Assembly: GCF_004000825.1 (NCBI RefSeq)
Contig: NZ_BILZ01000002.1
Span: forward strand, 186,001 to 250,000
Length of the DNA stretch: 64,000 nucleotides
From: Paenibacillus kobensis NBRC 15729
GTDB lineage: Bacteria; Bacillota; Bacilli; Paenibacillales; Paenibacillaceae
Reading direction: 5' to 3'
Made by a program: the position numbers and the translations under genes
The notes under the pieces: model-generated
The model's input: only the letters and a program-made list of their open reading frames with translations
Told to the model about the DNA's origin: nothing
Databases searched by the model: none
Part shown: positions 17,904 through 27,048 of the stretch, piece by piece
How the letters are laid out: the number at the start of each line of letters is the position of its first letter
How positions within the stretch are numbered: position 1 is the stretch's first letter

Positions 17904-18167
17904 GATTACCCTTCCTTTTCTAAGTTGTTGATTTTCTTTAGTTATATCGTCATGAACGAATTCGTTCTGAAGTCAGATGAGTAGTGCTAAAGTTTCATTT
18001 TTCATCAAATATGTTGTCCCGACACTACTTTTCATCCAGCAACCCCCTTCAACTAGCTCCTCGCCGCACGAAACTTATGGCAATGCAAGACTGCTGCGAC
18101 ATCAATAGGACTGCAAGAACTCTTTGCCCAGCTTCCTGCACGCTGTTGTGGCACATATGCATCACAC
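17904..18167. other. Intergenic stretch, no gene seen
   Basis: About 265 bp between the secreted protein and the murC terminator. It should hold the promoter of the secreted protein gene. A TATAAC-like -10 about 30 nt before its ribosome-binding site is the only candidate and lacks a good -35. No convincing reading frame is present. Confidence 0.5.
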
Positions 18168-18203
18168 AAAAAAAAAAGCAAGCACGCTCGATTGCGTGCT
18201 TGC
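18168..18203 (-). terminator. Terminator after murC
   Basis: A perfect 10-bp stem (18178-18187 with 18194-18203) followed on the minus strand by a run of ten T. End of the valS-folC-murC unit. Confidence 0.96.
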
Positions 18204-18229
18204 TTGATGTGTTTATCCGAAACAACTGG

Positions 18230-19639
18230 TTACAGGCTCTCTGCCAGCGCAGCCGCTACTTTCCAAATGTCCCCCGCGCCCATCGTAATGATCAGATCGC
18301 CTGGTTTCATCGCTGCTTTAAGCTGCTCCAGCACTTCTTCCTTCGTCGGCACATATGCCGTGTTCTCGTTGCTGTTCTTAATGATCAGCTCGACCAGCTT
18401 GCGCGAGTTCACACCTTCGATCTGCTGCTCGCCAGCTGGCGAATAGATGTCGGTAATGATAACCTCGTCCGCTTCCCCGAACGCACAGCTGAACTGCTCC
18501 AGCAGGAAGTACGTGCGCGTATAACGCTGCGGCTGGAATACGGCAACGATCCGTTTGCCTGTCGCCTTAGCCGCACTGATCGTCGCTTGGATCTCGGTCG
18601 GATGATGCGCATAATCGTCGATGATGAGAATGTCGTTCTTCTCGCCCAGCACATGGAAACGGCGCTTCGCTCCACGGAACTGCCGAATCGCCTCGGCTAC
18701 CGCCCCGAACTCGAGTCCGGCTTCCAGACAGGTGATAATCGTCGCCATCGCATTATAGACGTTGTGGCGGCCCGGTACGGATAGCTCTACCTTCCCGAGC
18801 GCTTGGCCCTGACGGTTCAGCGTGAACGTTACTTTACGGTCGCCGAGCAGAATGTCTGTCGCGCGGAAATGCGCCGTTTCCGACTCAATGCCGTACGTCA
18901 CAATCTGATCGTCCCGCAGCGAACCGCTTCCGACTTGCGGAAGGATCTCCTGCAGGTTCTCGTCATCGATGCATACGATCGCTTTGCCGTCCTGCTTCAC
19001 TTGCTGGAGGAAGCGGACATAAGCGCTCTTCAGCTTGTTGAAATCACCGTCGTAATTTTCAAGATGATCCGGTTCGATGTTCGTCACGATGGCTATCGTT
19101 GGATGGTATTGCAGGAACGAGCCGTCGCTTTCATCTGCTTCTGCTACGACATACTCGCCCTTGCCCGCTTTCGCGTTCGTGCCGACGTTAACGATTTCGC
19201 CGCCGATAATATACGTCGGATCGATGCCGCACGTCTCCATAACGAGCGCTATCATCGACGACGTCGTCGTCTTGCCGTGCGCGCCGGCTACCGCTACGCC
19301 TTTGCCAGCGTTCATAAGACGCGCCAGCATCTGGGCGCGGTGAAGAATCGGAATGTTCAAATCTTCCGCTGCCTTACGTTCGACATTGTCCTTAGGAAGC
19401 GCCGTCGAGTACACGACAAGATCGGCGCCCTTCACGTGTTCGGCTTCATGGCCGATGAAGATGCCTGCACCCTTCTGCGCCAGCTTCTCCGTCAGCTCAG
19501 CCCGCACAACGTCGGACCCCGTTACTTTATAACCCATTTCCAGCATGACACGCGCAATCGCGCTCATCCCGTAACCGCCGATGCCGATAAAATGCACATG
19601 TTCTGCCGTATTCAAAGACGGTTCACCAACCTTTTTCAT
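18230..19639 (-). CDS. murC: UDP-N-acetylmuramate--L-alanine ligase MurC
   Basis: 469 residues, normal for MurC, the first amino-acid ligase of peptidoglycan precursor synthesis. The N-terminal nucleotide motif reads HFIGIGGYGMSAIA, the ATP loop VAGAHGKTTTSSM, and the central domain has EADESDGSF and NIEPDHLENY. The start overlaps the end of folC by 17 bp. In B. subtilis murC lies elsewhere, so its place here next to folC differs from the Bacillus order. Confidence 0.96.
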   Translation of the reverse strand: MKKVGEPSLNTAEHVHFIGIGGYGMSAIARVMLEMGYKVTGSDVVRAELTEKLAQKGAGIFIGHEAEHVKGADLVVYSTALPKDNVERKAAEDLNIPILHRAQMLARLMNAGKGVAVAGAHGKTTTSSMIALVMETCGIDPTYIIGGEIVNVGTNAKAGKGEYVVAEADESDGSFLQYHPTIAIVTNIEPDHLENYDGDFNKLKSAYVRFLQQVKQDGKAIVCIDDENLQEILPQVGSGSLRDDQIVTYGIESETAHFRATDILLGDRKVTFTLNRQGQALGKVELSVPGRHNVYNAMATIITCLEAGLEFGAVAEAIRQFRGAKRRFHVLGEKNDILIIDDYAHHPTEIQATISAAKATGKRIVAVFQPQRYTRTYFLLEQFSCAFGEADEVIITDIYSPAGEQQIEGVNSRKLVELIIKNSNENTAYVPTKEEVLEQLKAAMKPGDLIITMGAGDIWKVAAALAESL

Positions 19640-21023
19640 TATCCGTGATATGAAGCAGCCGAGAGCGCGCGTCGGAAATAAGGTACAGTGTCCCCGTCAC
19701 AACGCCGAGATCTCCATCTTCTATCGTCTTCTCCAGACGATCAAGCGCCGCACGCCAATCCGGCTCGATAATTACATTAACCTTCAAGCCTAGTTTTGAC
19801 GCAAGCTCGGAAGCTATAGAAGCGAGAGACTCCGCACTCATTTTTTTGCGAAAATCAGGCTCGGTCACGATCAGCGTATCCGCTATTGGCAGTATATGCC
19901 GGAGAGTCTCGCTGTGATTCTTATTCTCCAGCATTCCGATCACGACATGAGCCCGATTATACGAATAAGTGGACTGTAACGCAGCGGCAAGTGTCGCTGC
20001 GCCTTCCGGATTGTGCGCGCCGTCCATCAGGATGCGCGGCTCGTTCGACACCATTTCCAATCGGCCCGGCCAAGCGGCAGCCCGAAGTCCCCGGTTCAAA
20101 TCTTCGTCCTCAACAATTAACGCATTGTACTGACGAAGCACTTCAAGCGCCATTACCGCCAGTGCGGCGTTCGCCTGCTGGTGGCCGCCATTAAGCGTAA
20201 CTTCGAGAGGCTCGATCGAACGGAATGGGCCGCGGAATCGGAACGATTGAAGATTCTCTTGAACCGATACCGACTCGTATTGGAACTGCTCCCCGAGCAG
20301 ATAGAGCGTACTCTTCGATTCGGCTGCCTTCTCCTTCAACACCGCAATAACTTCCGGCTGCGTCGCCGTGCTGACTACAGGAACGCCTGGCTTAATAATG
20401 CCGGCTTTCTCCATAGCTACCGCTTCAATCGTATCCCCTAATATGTCCATATGGTCGTGGCCCACGTTCGTAATAAGCGAGATGGCAGGCGACACGATAT
20501 TCGTCACGTCCATCCGGCCGCCGAGTCCCGTCTCCCATACGACGTAGTCCGGGAATGTCTTCTTGGCGAAGAACAATATCGCTATCGCTGTCGACACTTC
20601 GAACATCGTCGGCGATCCGAGCTCCGAAGCCGCAATCTCTTCGACATGCGGCTTCAGCATGTTCGCGAGCTCGAGCAGCGTTTCCTCCGGAATGTCTTCT
20701 CCGTTGTATTGGAACCGGTTCGTAAATTTCGTAATGTACGGCGATGTGAATGTCCCTACATCATAACCGCACGCGATCAATACCGATGTCAAATAAGCGC
20801 AGGTCGAGCCTTTGCCGTTCGTACCTGCCACGTGAATGAAACGCAGACGCCGCTCCGGATTGTTCATCCGTTCCATCAGCAGCTTCATCCGATCCAAGCC
20901 CGGCCGAACGCCGAATGGAATGAGCCCGTTAATCCAATCCGCAGCTTCCTTGTATGTACGGAGCGGAGCGGCGTTGTCCGCCGCTGCAGCCTCCGATTGC
21001 ATGTCATTCATACTCATGTTCAT
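19623..21023 (-). CDS. folC: Folylpolyglutamate synthase / dihydrofolate synthase
   Basis: 466 residues of the Mur-ligase superfamily. The P-loop is HVAGTNGKGSTCAYL and the folate-enzyme motif TSPYITKFTNRFQYNGEDI follows. It adds glutamate to dihydropteroate and to folates. GGAAGG lies 7 nt before the ATG; valS ends 20 bp upstream, as in B. subtilis (valS-folC). Confidence 0.96.
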   Translation of the reverse strand: MNMSMNDMQSEAAAADNAAPLRTYKEAADWINGLIPFGVRPGLDRMKLLMERMNNPERRLRFIHVAGTNGKGSTCAYLTSVLIACGYDVGTFTSPYITKFTNRFQYNGEDIPEETLLELANMLKPHVEEIAASELGSPTMFEVSTAIAILFFAKKTFPDYVVWETGLGGRMDVTNIVSPAISLITNVGHDHMDILGDTIEAVAMEKAGIIKPGVPVVSTATQPEVIAVLKEKAAESKSTLYLLGEQFQYESVSVQENLQSFRFRGPFRSIEPLEVTLNGGHQQANAALAVMALEVLRQYNALIVEDEDLNRGLRAAAWPGRLEMVSNEPRILMDGAHNPEGAATLAAALQSTYSYNRAHVVIGMLENKNHSETLRHILPIADTLIVTEPDFRKKMSAESLASIASELASKLGLKVNVIIEPDWRAALDRLEKTIEDGDLGVVTGTLYLISDARSRLLHITDNEKGW

Positions 21024-21043
21024 TTCACTACCTTCCGTCCGGA

Positions 21044-23704
21044 TTACCCGCGAAGCTCAGCAATACGTGCAAGCACTTTGTCTCTTTTGTCAGCGTAATC
21101 TGCCATTTTTGCTTTTTCTTCCTCGATGACTTTCGCAGGAGCCTTCGCTACGAACCCTTCGTTGCCCAGTTTCTTCTCGATACGCTCGACTTCGCCGTTG
21201 AGCGTCTTCAGTTCTTTCTCTAGACGCGCGACTTCTTGAGCAATGTCGATCAGGCCAGCAAGCGGGAAGAACAGCTCAGCGCCCGTTACGATTGCCGACA
21301 TTGCTTTGTCAGGCGAAGCAGCGTCGATCGAAACCCCAAGCTTCGACGTGCCGCAGAAACGTTCCACGAATTCGCGGTTGCGTTCAACGATCGCAAGTTC
21401 CGCTTCTCCAGAAGGCTTAACAATAAGCTCGATTTTCTTGCTCATTGGCACATTCACTTCTGCGCGAATGTTGCGAACCGCACGGATTAGCTCCATAAGC
21501 AGTTCCATCTCGCGCACCGATTCCGGCGATTCAAGCGCCGGATCGAACGTCGGCCATGCCGCCAGCGTAATCGTCTCGCCCTCATGCGGCAAGTGTTGCC
21601 AGATCTCTTCGCTAATAAACGGCATGAACGGATGAATGAGACGCTGCGTCCGGTCGAGCACGTATGCGAGCACCGACTGCGTTGCTTGCTTGGCAGCCGG
21701 ATCGGTGCCGTACAGATTCAGCTTCGCGAACTCGATGTACCAGTCGCACAGATCGTCCCAGATAAAGTTGTACAACAGACGGCCCGTCTCGCCGAAGTCA
21801 TAGCTGTCGATCAGACGCGTAACGTCGCGCGACGTCTCGTTCAGGCGGTGCAGAATCCAACGGTCAGCCGTGCCGAGCGGTACCGTAATGTCGATATCGG
21901 CAGCGGATACGCCGCCCAGGTTCATCAGCGCGAAGCGCGATGCGTTCCAAATTTTGTTCGCAAAGTTGCGTGCTTGTTCGACCTTCTCCCAACGGAAACG
22001 CAGGTCTTGGCCTGGCGTGTTGTTCGTCGAGAGCATGAACCGCATCGCATCCGCGCCGTATTTCTCGATAACGTCGAGCGGATCGACGCCGTTGCCAAGC
22101 GACTTGGACATCTTCTGGTTGTTCTCGTCGCGCACGAGACCATGCATCAGCACGTCCTTGAACGGAATTTGGTCCGTGAACTCGAGCGCTGTGAAAATCA
22201 TCCGCGCAACCCAGAAGTAAATAATATCGTAGCCCGTAACGAGCAGATCGGTCGGATAGAACCGTTTGAAATCTTCGCTGTCCTCATCCGGCCAGCCGAG
22301 TGTCGAGAACGGCCACAATGCGGAACTGAACCACGTGTCGAGCACATCTTCGTCTTGGCGCCAAGGCGATCCTTCTTGATCGGCGCCGGCAGGCGCTTCA
22401 GTACCGACGAACGTCTCGCCCGTCTCTGCGTTATACCACGCTGGAATACGATGGCCCCACCACAGCTGGCGGGAAATACACCAGTCGCGTACGTTCTCGA
22501 TCCATTGCAAATACGTGCGCTCGAACCGGTCCGGCACGAAGTTGACACCTTTGCCGCTCTTCTGCGCTTCGATCGCACGGTCAGCCAACGGCTTCATCGA
22601 TACGAACCACTGCGTCGACAAGTAAGGCTCTACGACAGCGCCGCTGCGCTCGGAGTGGCCGACTTGATGCACATGTTCCTCGATGCGGATGCAGACGCCT
22701 TGCTCTTGCAAATCCTTCACGATCGCTTTGCGGCAATCTGCACGGTCGAGACCTTGATACGGTCCGGCATGCTCGTTCATCTTGCCGCTCTCGTCCATAA
22801 CCGTAATTTGCGGCAGGTCATGGCGCAGGCCCACTTCGAAGTCGTTCGGATCATGCGCAGGCGTAATCTTCACGGCGCCGGAGCCGAAGTCTTTCTCTAC
22901 ATATTCGTCCGCGATAACCGGAATTTCACGGTCGACGATCGGCAGACGCAGCATTTTGCCAATGAGGTGCTTGTAACGCTCATCCTCCGGATGAACCGCA
23001 ACGGCCGTATCGCCGAGCATCGTCTCCGGACGAGTCGTCGCAACCGTAAGATGTCCGCTGCCGTCAGCGAGCGGATATTGCAGATGATACAGCGCGCCCG
23101 TTACTTCTTTATACTCGACTTCAATATCCGATAGAGCCGTGCGTGCAGCCGGATCCCAGTTAATAATTTTCTTGCCGCGGTAGATCAAGCCTTTCTCGTA
23201 CAGGCTGACGAACACATGCCGAACGGCCTTGGAAAGCCCTTCGTCCAACGTGAAGCGCTCGCGGGAATAATCGAGGCCGAAGCCCATCTTCGCCCACTGC
23301 TCGCGGATCGTATTGTTATACGTTTCTTTCCATTCCCATACTTTCTCCAGAAACTTCTCGCGGCCAAGGTCGTAACGCGACACCCCTTGTTCACGAAGCT
23401 TCTGCTCCACCTTCGTCTGCGTCGCAATGCCGGCGTGGTCGCTGCCCGGCAGCCAAAGCGCGTCAAAACCTTGCATCCGCTTCGTACGCGTCATAATGTC
23501 CTGCAGCGTGAAGTCAAGCGCATGGCCGATGTGGAGCATGCCCGTCACGTTAGGAGGCGGGATGACGATCGTATATGTGGGCGCATCGGGACGTTTGCCC
23601 GCCTGGAAATAATTTCCCTTCGTCCAGTAGTCGTACCACTTTTGCTCCGCTGCTTTCGGATCGTATGTCGTCGGCATCGAGATTGTCGATTGATTATCAG
23701 ACAT
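21044..23704 (-). CDS. valS: Valyl-tRNA synthetase
   Basis: 886 residues, class Ia synthetase. The HIGH signature is at 58-61 ([15 protein letters not shown]) and KMSKS in [15 protein letters not shown]. The editing domain ([16 protein letters not shown]) and the C-terminal coiled-coil arm ([22 protein letters not shown]) are intact. Expression is controlled by the T-box leader upstream. Confidence 0.98.
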   Translation of the reverse strand: MSDNQSTISMPTTYDPKAAEQKWYDYWTKGNYFQAGKRPDAPTYTIVIPPPNVTGMLHIGHALDFTLQDIMTRTKRMQGFDALWLPGSDHAGIATQTKVEQKLREQGVSRYDLGREKFLEKVWEWKETYNNTIREQWAKMGFGLDYSRERFTLDEGLSKAVRHVFVSLYEKGLIYRGKKIINWDPAARTALSDIEVEYKEVTGALYHLQYPLADGSGHLTVATTRPETMLGDTAVAVHPEDERYKHLIGKMLRLPIVDREIPVIADEYVEKDFGSGAVKITPAHDPNDFEVGLRHDLPQITVMDESGKMNEHAGPYQGLDRADCRKAIVKDLQEQGVCIRIEEHVHQVGHSERSGAVVEPYLSTQWFVSMKPLADRAIEAQKSGKGVNFVPDRFERTYLQWIENVRDWCISRQLWWGHRIPAWYNAETGETFVGTEAPAGADQEGSPWRQDEDVLDTWFSSALWPFSTLGWPDEDSEDFKRFYPTDLLVTGYDIIYFWVARMIFTALEFTDQIPFKDVLMHGLVRDENNQKMSKSLGNGVDPLDVIEKYGADAMRFMLSTNNTPGQDLRFRWEKVEQARNFANKIWNASRFALMNLGGVSAADIDITVPLGTADRWILHRLNETSRDVTRLIDSYDFGETGRLLYNFIWDDLCDWYIEFAKLNLYGTDPAAKQATQSVLAYVLDRTQRLIHPFMPFISEEIWQHLPHEGETITLAAWPTFDPALESPESVREMELLMELIRAVRNIRAEVNVPMSKKIELIVKPSGEAELAIVERNREFVERFCGTSKLGVSIDAASPDKAMSAIVTGAELFFPLAGLIDIAQEVARLEKELKTLNGEVERIEKKLGNEGFVAKAPAKVIEEEKAKMADYADKRDKVLARIAELRG

Positions 23705-23734
23705 GTTTCACTACCTCCATAGGCTATAGAAAAT

Positions 23735-24080
23735 AAAAAAAACCTTTCGCCGCAAAGGACGAAAGGTTCTAGCTTCCGTGGTACCACCTTCATTCCATGA
23801 CGAACATATGCAATAACGCACATATGCCGCATGGCACTTAAACAGATAACGGCTGTAACCGGCCGGACCTATTGCCTGCTCTCATTCAAAGCAGCAGCGT
23901 TCAGTCCGGGCAACTCCGGGGCGACACGCGGCATCGACAATCCTGCGGCTCCTCACAGCGTAACGGATCCGCTCTCTGAAGGCACGATTGCTGCGTTTCC
24001 CTTTCTTCGTTGTTGCCAATATAATCTGTCATCCGACAATAATCCTGCCAATACGGCTGACCTTATCGAATGATACGTAT
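23735..24080 (-). ncRNA. T-box riboswitch leader of valS
   Basis: A leader of about 350 nt between promoter and valS. The T-box sequence AAGGTGGTACCACGGAAGC is at 23772-23790, and the intrinsic terminator follows directly: AACCTTTCG/CGAAAGGTT stem (23741-23749 with 23760-23768) and a T-run on the minus strand. The T-box overlaps the 5' arm region so that the antiterminator and terminator compete, as is known for aminoacyl-tRNA synthetase T-boxes. Uncharged tRNA-Val is the expected effector from the gene; I did not fix the specifier codon. Confidence 0.92.
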
Positions 24081-24086
24081 ATGGTA

Positions 24087-24115
24087 ATAATACTGCTCTT
24101 GCCGATACAAGTCAA
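24087..24115 (-). promoter_or_regulatory. sigma-A promoter of the valS T-box transcript
   Basis: On the minus strand, -35 TTGACT (24110-24115), 17-bp spacer, -10 TATTAT (24087-24092). It lies immediately after the MutS2-like gene. Confidence 0.85.
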
Positions 24116-24124
24116 CGATAGGGG

Positions 24125-26119
24125 CTATTCGCCCGCTTCCGGATCGGTAACGATCTCAAGCCCCTTGACATGTTTCCGGTTCATGAGATGCCGCTTCTTC
24201 CGGTTATCCTTCGAATCGAAGACGATGCTCATATCATAATCCTCGCCCGGATACAGCCGCGTACGGTCGATGTATGGCGCAAGCCGTTTATGACTAAAAG
24301 ACATTTTCCGCTGCTCCACCTGTACGATTACGTTGCCCCGTTCGTCCGCTTCCTTATATACGATTCCCGTACGCTTCATCGGATAAATCCATACGCAGTC
24401 GCCGGCAAGAAGCGGCTTGCGCCGGTTCTCCCCAGTCTGCGAATCGGCTTCACCCGACTCTGATCGCGGACGTTCGATGCGTTGCTCCGGCTTCTGAGGC
24501 TGCTGCCGCCTGACAGACTCGCTTGCATAAGGACGCGAACTTCGTTCGCTGACGGACCGGTCCGTCTGGACTGGCGCTGCCGATACGGCATTCGAAGCAA
24601 GCGTCTCTGCACGGGCGACAATCATCTCTGGCAATCCAAACCTGCGGGCGACAGCGAATGCCCGGCTTTCGCCAACCTCTCCTATCACAAGCCGGTGAAG
24701 CGGCTTCAATGTCTCACGGTCGAACGTCATGCTCGCATTCATGCACCCTTCGGTCTCCGCCGCATACGTTTTGATTTCGTTGAAATGGGTCGTAGCCGCG
24801 ACGAGCGAGCGTTTCAGCAGCAAGTGCTCCAATACAGCAACCGACAAGGCGATGCCTTCGCCTGGATCGGTACCTGCTGCTAATTCGTCGAGCAGCAGAA
24901 GCGAACGTTCTCCTGCCGCATTTACCATCGATGCTACATTCGTCATATGCGCGGAGAACGTGCTGAGCGACTGCTCCAGATTTTGTCCGTCTCCCAAATC
25001 CGCCATGACCTGCGCGAAGACGCCCAACTCGCTCGCCGCATCAGCAGGGATAAGAAAACCGCATTGGTGCAGCAGGACGAGCAGTCCGAACGTCTTCAGC
25101 GCCACCGTCTTGCCGCCAGTGTTCGGACCCGTAACGATTAGCTGCCGCCAGTTCGCGCCGAGTTCGGCATCAAGCGGCACACATTGGCGCTTATCAATTA
25201 GCGGATGCCGGGCATTCACTAGCCGGATGACGGGCAAGCGGCTCATTGCCGGACGCCGGCCATCGTACATACGCGACAGTTTGCCTCTAGCCGTAATAAA
25301 ATCGAACGCTGCCATCGCATCGACGTTCCAGGCCAACTCGGAAGCACGGGCTCCTGCCATCTCCGACAACCGTGCTTGAATGGCATAACATTCCCGCTCC
25401 TCGTCCGCCTTCCAGCTGTCCCATTCCATCTGAAGCGAAGCGATATCCGTCGGCTCTACGAACAGCGTCTGTCCGCTCGCCGATTCGTCCCAGACGGTGC
25501 CGGGCACTTGCTTGCGAAGCTCCCGCTTAACGGCAATCACATAATGTCCCCGCCGCTTGCTGATGATCGATTCTTGCAGCGCGCTTTTGTACTTGCTCAT
25601 CGACTGTTCCAGCCGCTTCTCGATCTTACCTTCAATTGCGTACAACTGGCGACGGATGCGGCCAAGCTCAGCGCTCGCCTCGTCGGCCAATACGCCGCCG
25701 CGCAAACAGCGGTCCAATTCTTTGCGCAGCTCCGGACAATCGCTCATCGAATCAGCATAAGACGCAATTCTTGCCGCCGTCTGCCGTTTATTGTCCATAT
25801 ACCTTTTCGACTGAGCAATGGACGTCAGCCAGACGTTCATTTGATGCAGCTCCGACACGGTATACACTCTCCCTTTGCCAAGGAGAGCGACGATAACGTC
25901 AATTCCTTCCATCGCGGATAACGGAATGCTTGCGCCTGCTGCCAGCAGAGCGGCCGCTTCCTCCGTCTCCTCCAGCCATGCCTCGACCTGCCGTTCATCC
26001 GCGCTCGGCATGTGTTTCTCCGCCAGACGGCGCCCTGCAGGCGATACCGTATAATCGGCGGCAAGCATCAGCATTTTATCCAATTCCAGCATTCGCATCG
26101 TTTGTTCATTCATAACCAT
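24125..26119 (-). CDS. MutS2-like ATPase lacking the SMR domain
   Basis: 664 residues. The MutS2 core is present: helical clamp and lever regions, Walker A TGPNTGGKTVALKT, signature STFSAHMTN, Walker B LLLLDELAAGTDPGEG and ATTHFNEIKTYA. The linker after residue 500 is low-complexity, followed by a KOW-like segment (LLAGDCVWIYPMKRTGIVY). The protein then ends where canonical MutS2 (about 785 residues) carries its SMR nuclease domain. MutS2 acts on stalled ribosomes and recombination intermediates. Start at 26119 follows GGAGG with an 8-nt gap. It is more probably a paralogue than the main MutS2. Its long leader is described separately. Confidence 0.85.
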   Translation of the reverse strand: MVMNEQTMRMLELDKMLMLAADYTVSPAGRRLAEKHMPSADERQVEAWLEETEEAAALLAAGASIPLSAMEGIDVIVALLGKGRVYTVSELHQMNVWLTSIAQSKRYMDNKRQTAARIASYADSMSDCPELRKELDRCLRGGVLADEASAELGRIRRQLYAIEGKIEKRLEQSMSKYKSALQESIISKRRGHYVIAVKRELRKQVPGTVWDESASGQTLFVEPTDIASLQMEWDSWKADEERECYAIQARLSEMAGARASELAWNVDAMAAFDFITARGKLSRMYDGRRPAMSRLPVIRLVNARHPLIDKRQCVPLDAELGANWRQLIVTGPNTGGKTVALKTFGLLVLLHQCGFLIPADAASELGVFAQVMADLGDGQNLEQSLSTFSAHMTNVASMVNAAGERSLLLLDELAAGTDPGEGIALSVAVLEHLLLKRSLVAATTHFNEIKTYAAETEGCMNASMTFDRETLKPLHRLVIGEVGESRAFAVARRFGLPEMIVARAETLASNAVSAAPVQTDRSVSERSSRPYASESVRRQQPQKPEQRIERPRSESGEADSQTGENRRKPLLAGDCVWIYPMKRTGIVYKEADERGNVIVQVEQRKMSFSHKRLAPYIDRTRLYPGEDYDMSIVFDSKDNRKKRHLMNRKHVKGLEIVTDPEAGE

Positions 26120-26153
26120 GGTTCGTTCCTCCAATTTCAAATAATGGGTACAA

Positions 26154-26191
26154 CAAAAAAAGGGACAGAACGCGAGTAAGCGTTCCGTCCC
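26154..26191 (-). terminator. Second leader terminator before the MutS2-like gene
   Basis: A 12-bp stem with one mismatch (26162-26173 with 26180-26191), followed on the minus strand by TTTTTTTGTTG. It lies only about 35 nt before the MutS2-like start codon, so it would stop transcription into that gene unless it is bypassed. Confidence 0.85.
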
Positions 26192-26232
26192 TGCGAATAG
26201 ATTTCTCCCGTAAATGAAGGTCCGAATGTAAC

Positions 26233-26269
26233 AAAAAAAGCCGTGCTGCTAGAGCACGGCGATCGGACC
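26233..26269 (-). terminator. First leader terminator before the MutS2-like gene
   Basis: A perfect 8-bp stem, GCCGTGCT/AGCACGGC (26240-26247 with 26253-26260), followed on the minus strand by a T7 run. It is flanked by a perfect 7-bp complementary pair, GGTCCGA (26219-26225) and TCGGACC (26263-26269), which would enclose or compete with the hairpin. Confidence 0.85.
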
Positions 26270-26305
26270 GAACGGAAGAATTACGTTCAGGCGGAAATCT
26301 CTCAT

Positions 26306-26426
26306 GTTCTTAACTTATTGGTGCGAATCGCCGATTGAACGCAGCTCAAAATCAACCTTCAATTGAAAGTTTCTTGAAACTGTGAACGTATTCGGTTATC
26401 GCAATATCCAATTACAAGTTAAGAAC
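26306..26426 (-). ncRNA. Candidate structured RNA (unassigned leader element or small RNA)
   Basis: About 121 nt closed by a long stem: GTTCTTAACTT pairs perfectly with AAGTTAAGAAC, extended after a 3-nt bulge by ATTGG/CCAAT. Inside, TGCGA/TCGCA, CCGA/TCGG, ACG/CGT and CAG/CTG pair in nested order up to an apical CTTTC-AATT-GAAGG hairpin, giving a rod with internal loops. A second hairpin (CUGAACG/CGUUCGG) and two terminators follow. I do not recognise a known riboswitch or T-box in it. It may be a regulatory leader of the MutS2-like gene or an independent small RNA of about 240 nt. Confidence 0.5.
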
Positions 26427-26476
26427 ACCAGTAATCATTAACATTTCCCCTGACACATTTAGGTAACTGCCTCTTC

Positions 26477-26506
26477 ATCATAACCATTCGGATCATAATT
26501 CGTCAA
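26477..26506 (-). promoter_or_regulatory. sigma-A-like promoter of the structured leader
   Basis: On the minus strand, -35 TTGACG (26501-26506), 18-bp spacer, -10 TATGAT (26477-26482). Transcription would start near 26470 and run through the structured RNA and both terminators toward the MutS2-like gene. Confidence 0.65.
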
Positions 26507-26552
26507 GCGGGCTGCCGCACATTCCTTCGGATGCGATAGTGTATTTTGCATA

Positions 26553-26580
26553 TTGTAATTCCATAAATTCCGAGTATAAT
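26553..26580 (+). promoter_or_regulatory. sigma-A promoter of the plus-strand small gene
   Basis: -35 TTGTAA (26553-26558), 16-bp spacer, perfect -10 TATAAT (26575-26580). It is divergent from the structured leader promoter, with about 50 bp between the two. Confidence 0.7.
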
Positions 26581-26614
26581 ACTAGGTATAAAACAGTGAA
26601 TCAGGTGATGCACA

Positions 26615-26950
26615 ATGAACAGCTCGATCAGCCAACAGTTAGATGCATGGGTTAACGACCACCTTGATTTGTACAATTACGCGGTCCAAATCGGCGATAC
26701 CTATTGGCAACAGCAAATTGCAGACTCTCTTGCCAATAAGGACGCCTACGCCAAATCACTGAACGACCAGGCGGTTCAACGGCAGCTGTGGAGCGAGTTC
26801 GACCTCATCAATCGCCGAATGCTGGAGCTGTTCGATGCCATGCGCACACAAGCGCCGGATGAAACTCAACTCGAGAAATTCCGGCAGACCATGCAGGAGT
26901 TGAAACGGCGCAGGCTCGCCATCGTCAAACAAATTAAATCCGTCCATTAG
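26615..26950 (+). CDS. Conserved hypothetical helical protein
   Basis: 111 residues, soluble, acidic and predicted almost wholly helical, with a heptad-like C-terminal part (LEKFRQTMQELKRRRLAIVKQI) that could form a coiled coil. There is no signal peptide, membrane segment or catalytic motif. It has its own promoter and an AGGTGA ribosome-binding site, and faces spoVID across a shared terminator, so it is a real gene. I do not recognise the family. Confidence 0.75.
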   Translation: MNSSISQQLDAWVNDHLDLYNYAVQIGDTYWQQQIADSLANKDAYAKSLNDQAVQRQLWSEFDLINRRMLELFDAMRTQAPDETQLEKFRQTMQELKRRRLAIVKQIKSVH

Positions 26951-26986
26951 CAATTGAAAGATATGGCCCCCATCCCTATATGAAAT

Positions 26987-27033
26987 GAAAAAAGACGCTG
27001 TCTGCTCACCTTACGTGAGCCGGGCAGCGCCTT
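26987..27033 (-). terminator. Terminator between spoVID and the small plus-strand gene
   Basis: A stem pairing GACGCTG.CTGCTCAC with GTGAGC..GCAGCGC (about 26994-27031). On the minus strand it is followed by TTTTTTC, so it ends spoVID; on the plus strand a weaker TTTGTTT follows, so it may also end the convergent small gene. Confidence 0.85.
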
Positions 27034-27048
27034 TGTTTATGCTAGTGT

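Noticed and set aside
21584-23134. A 516-codon open frame on the plus strand antisense to valS
   Set aside because: Lies wholly within an unmistakable valS gene, arginine-rich composition, no start signal.
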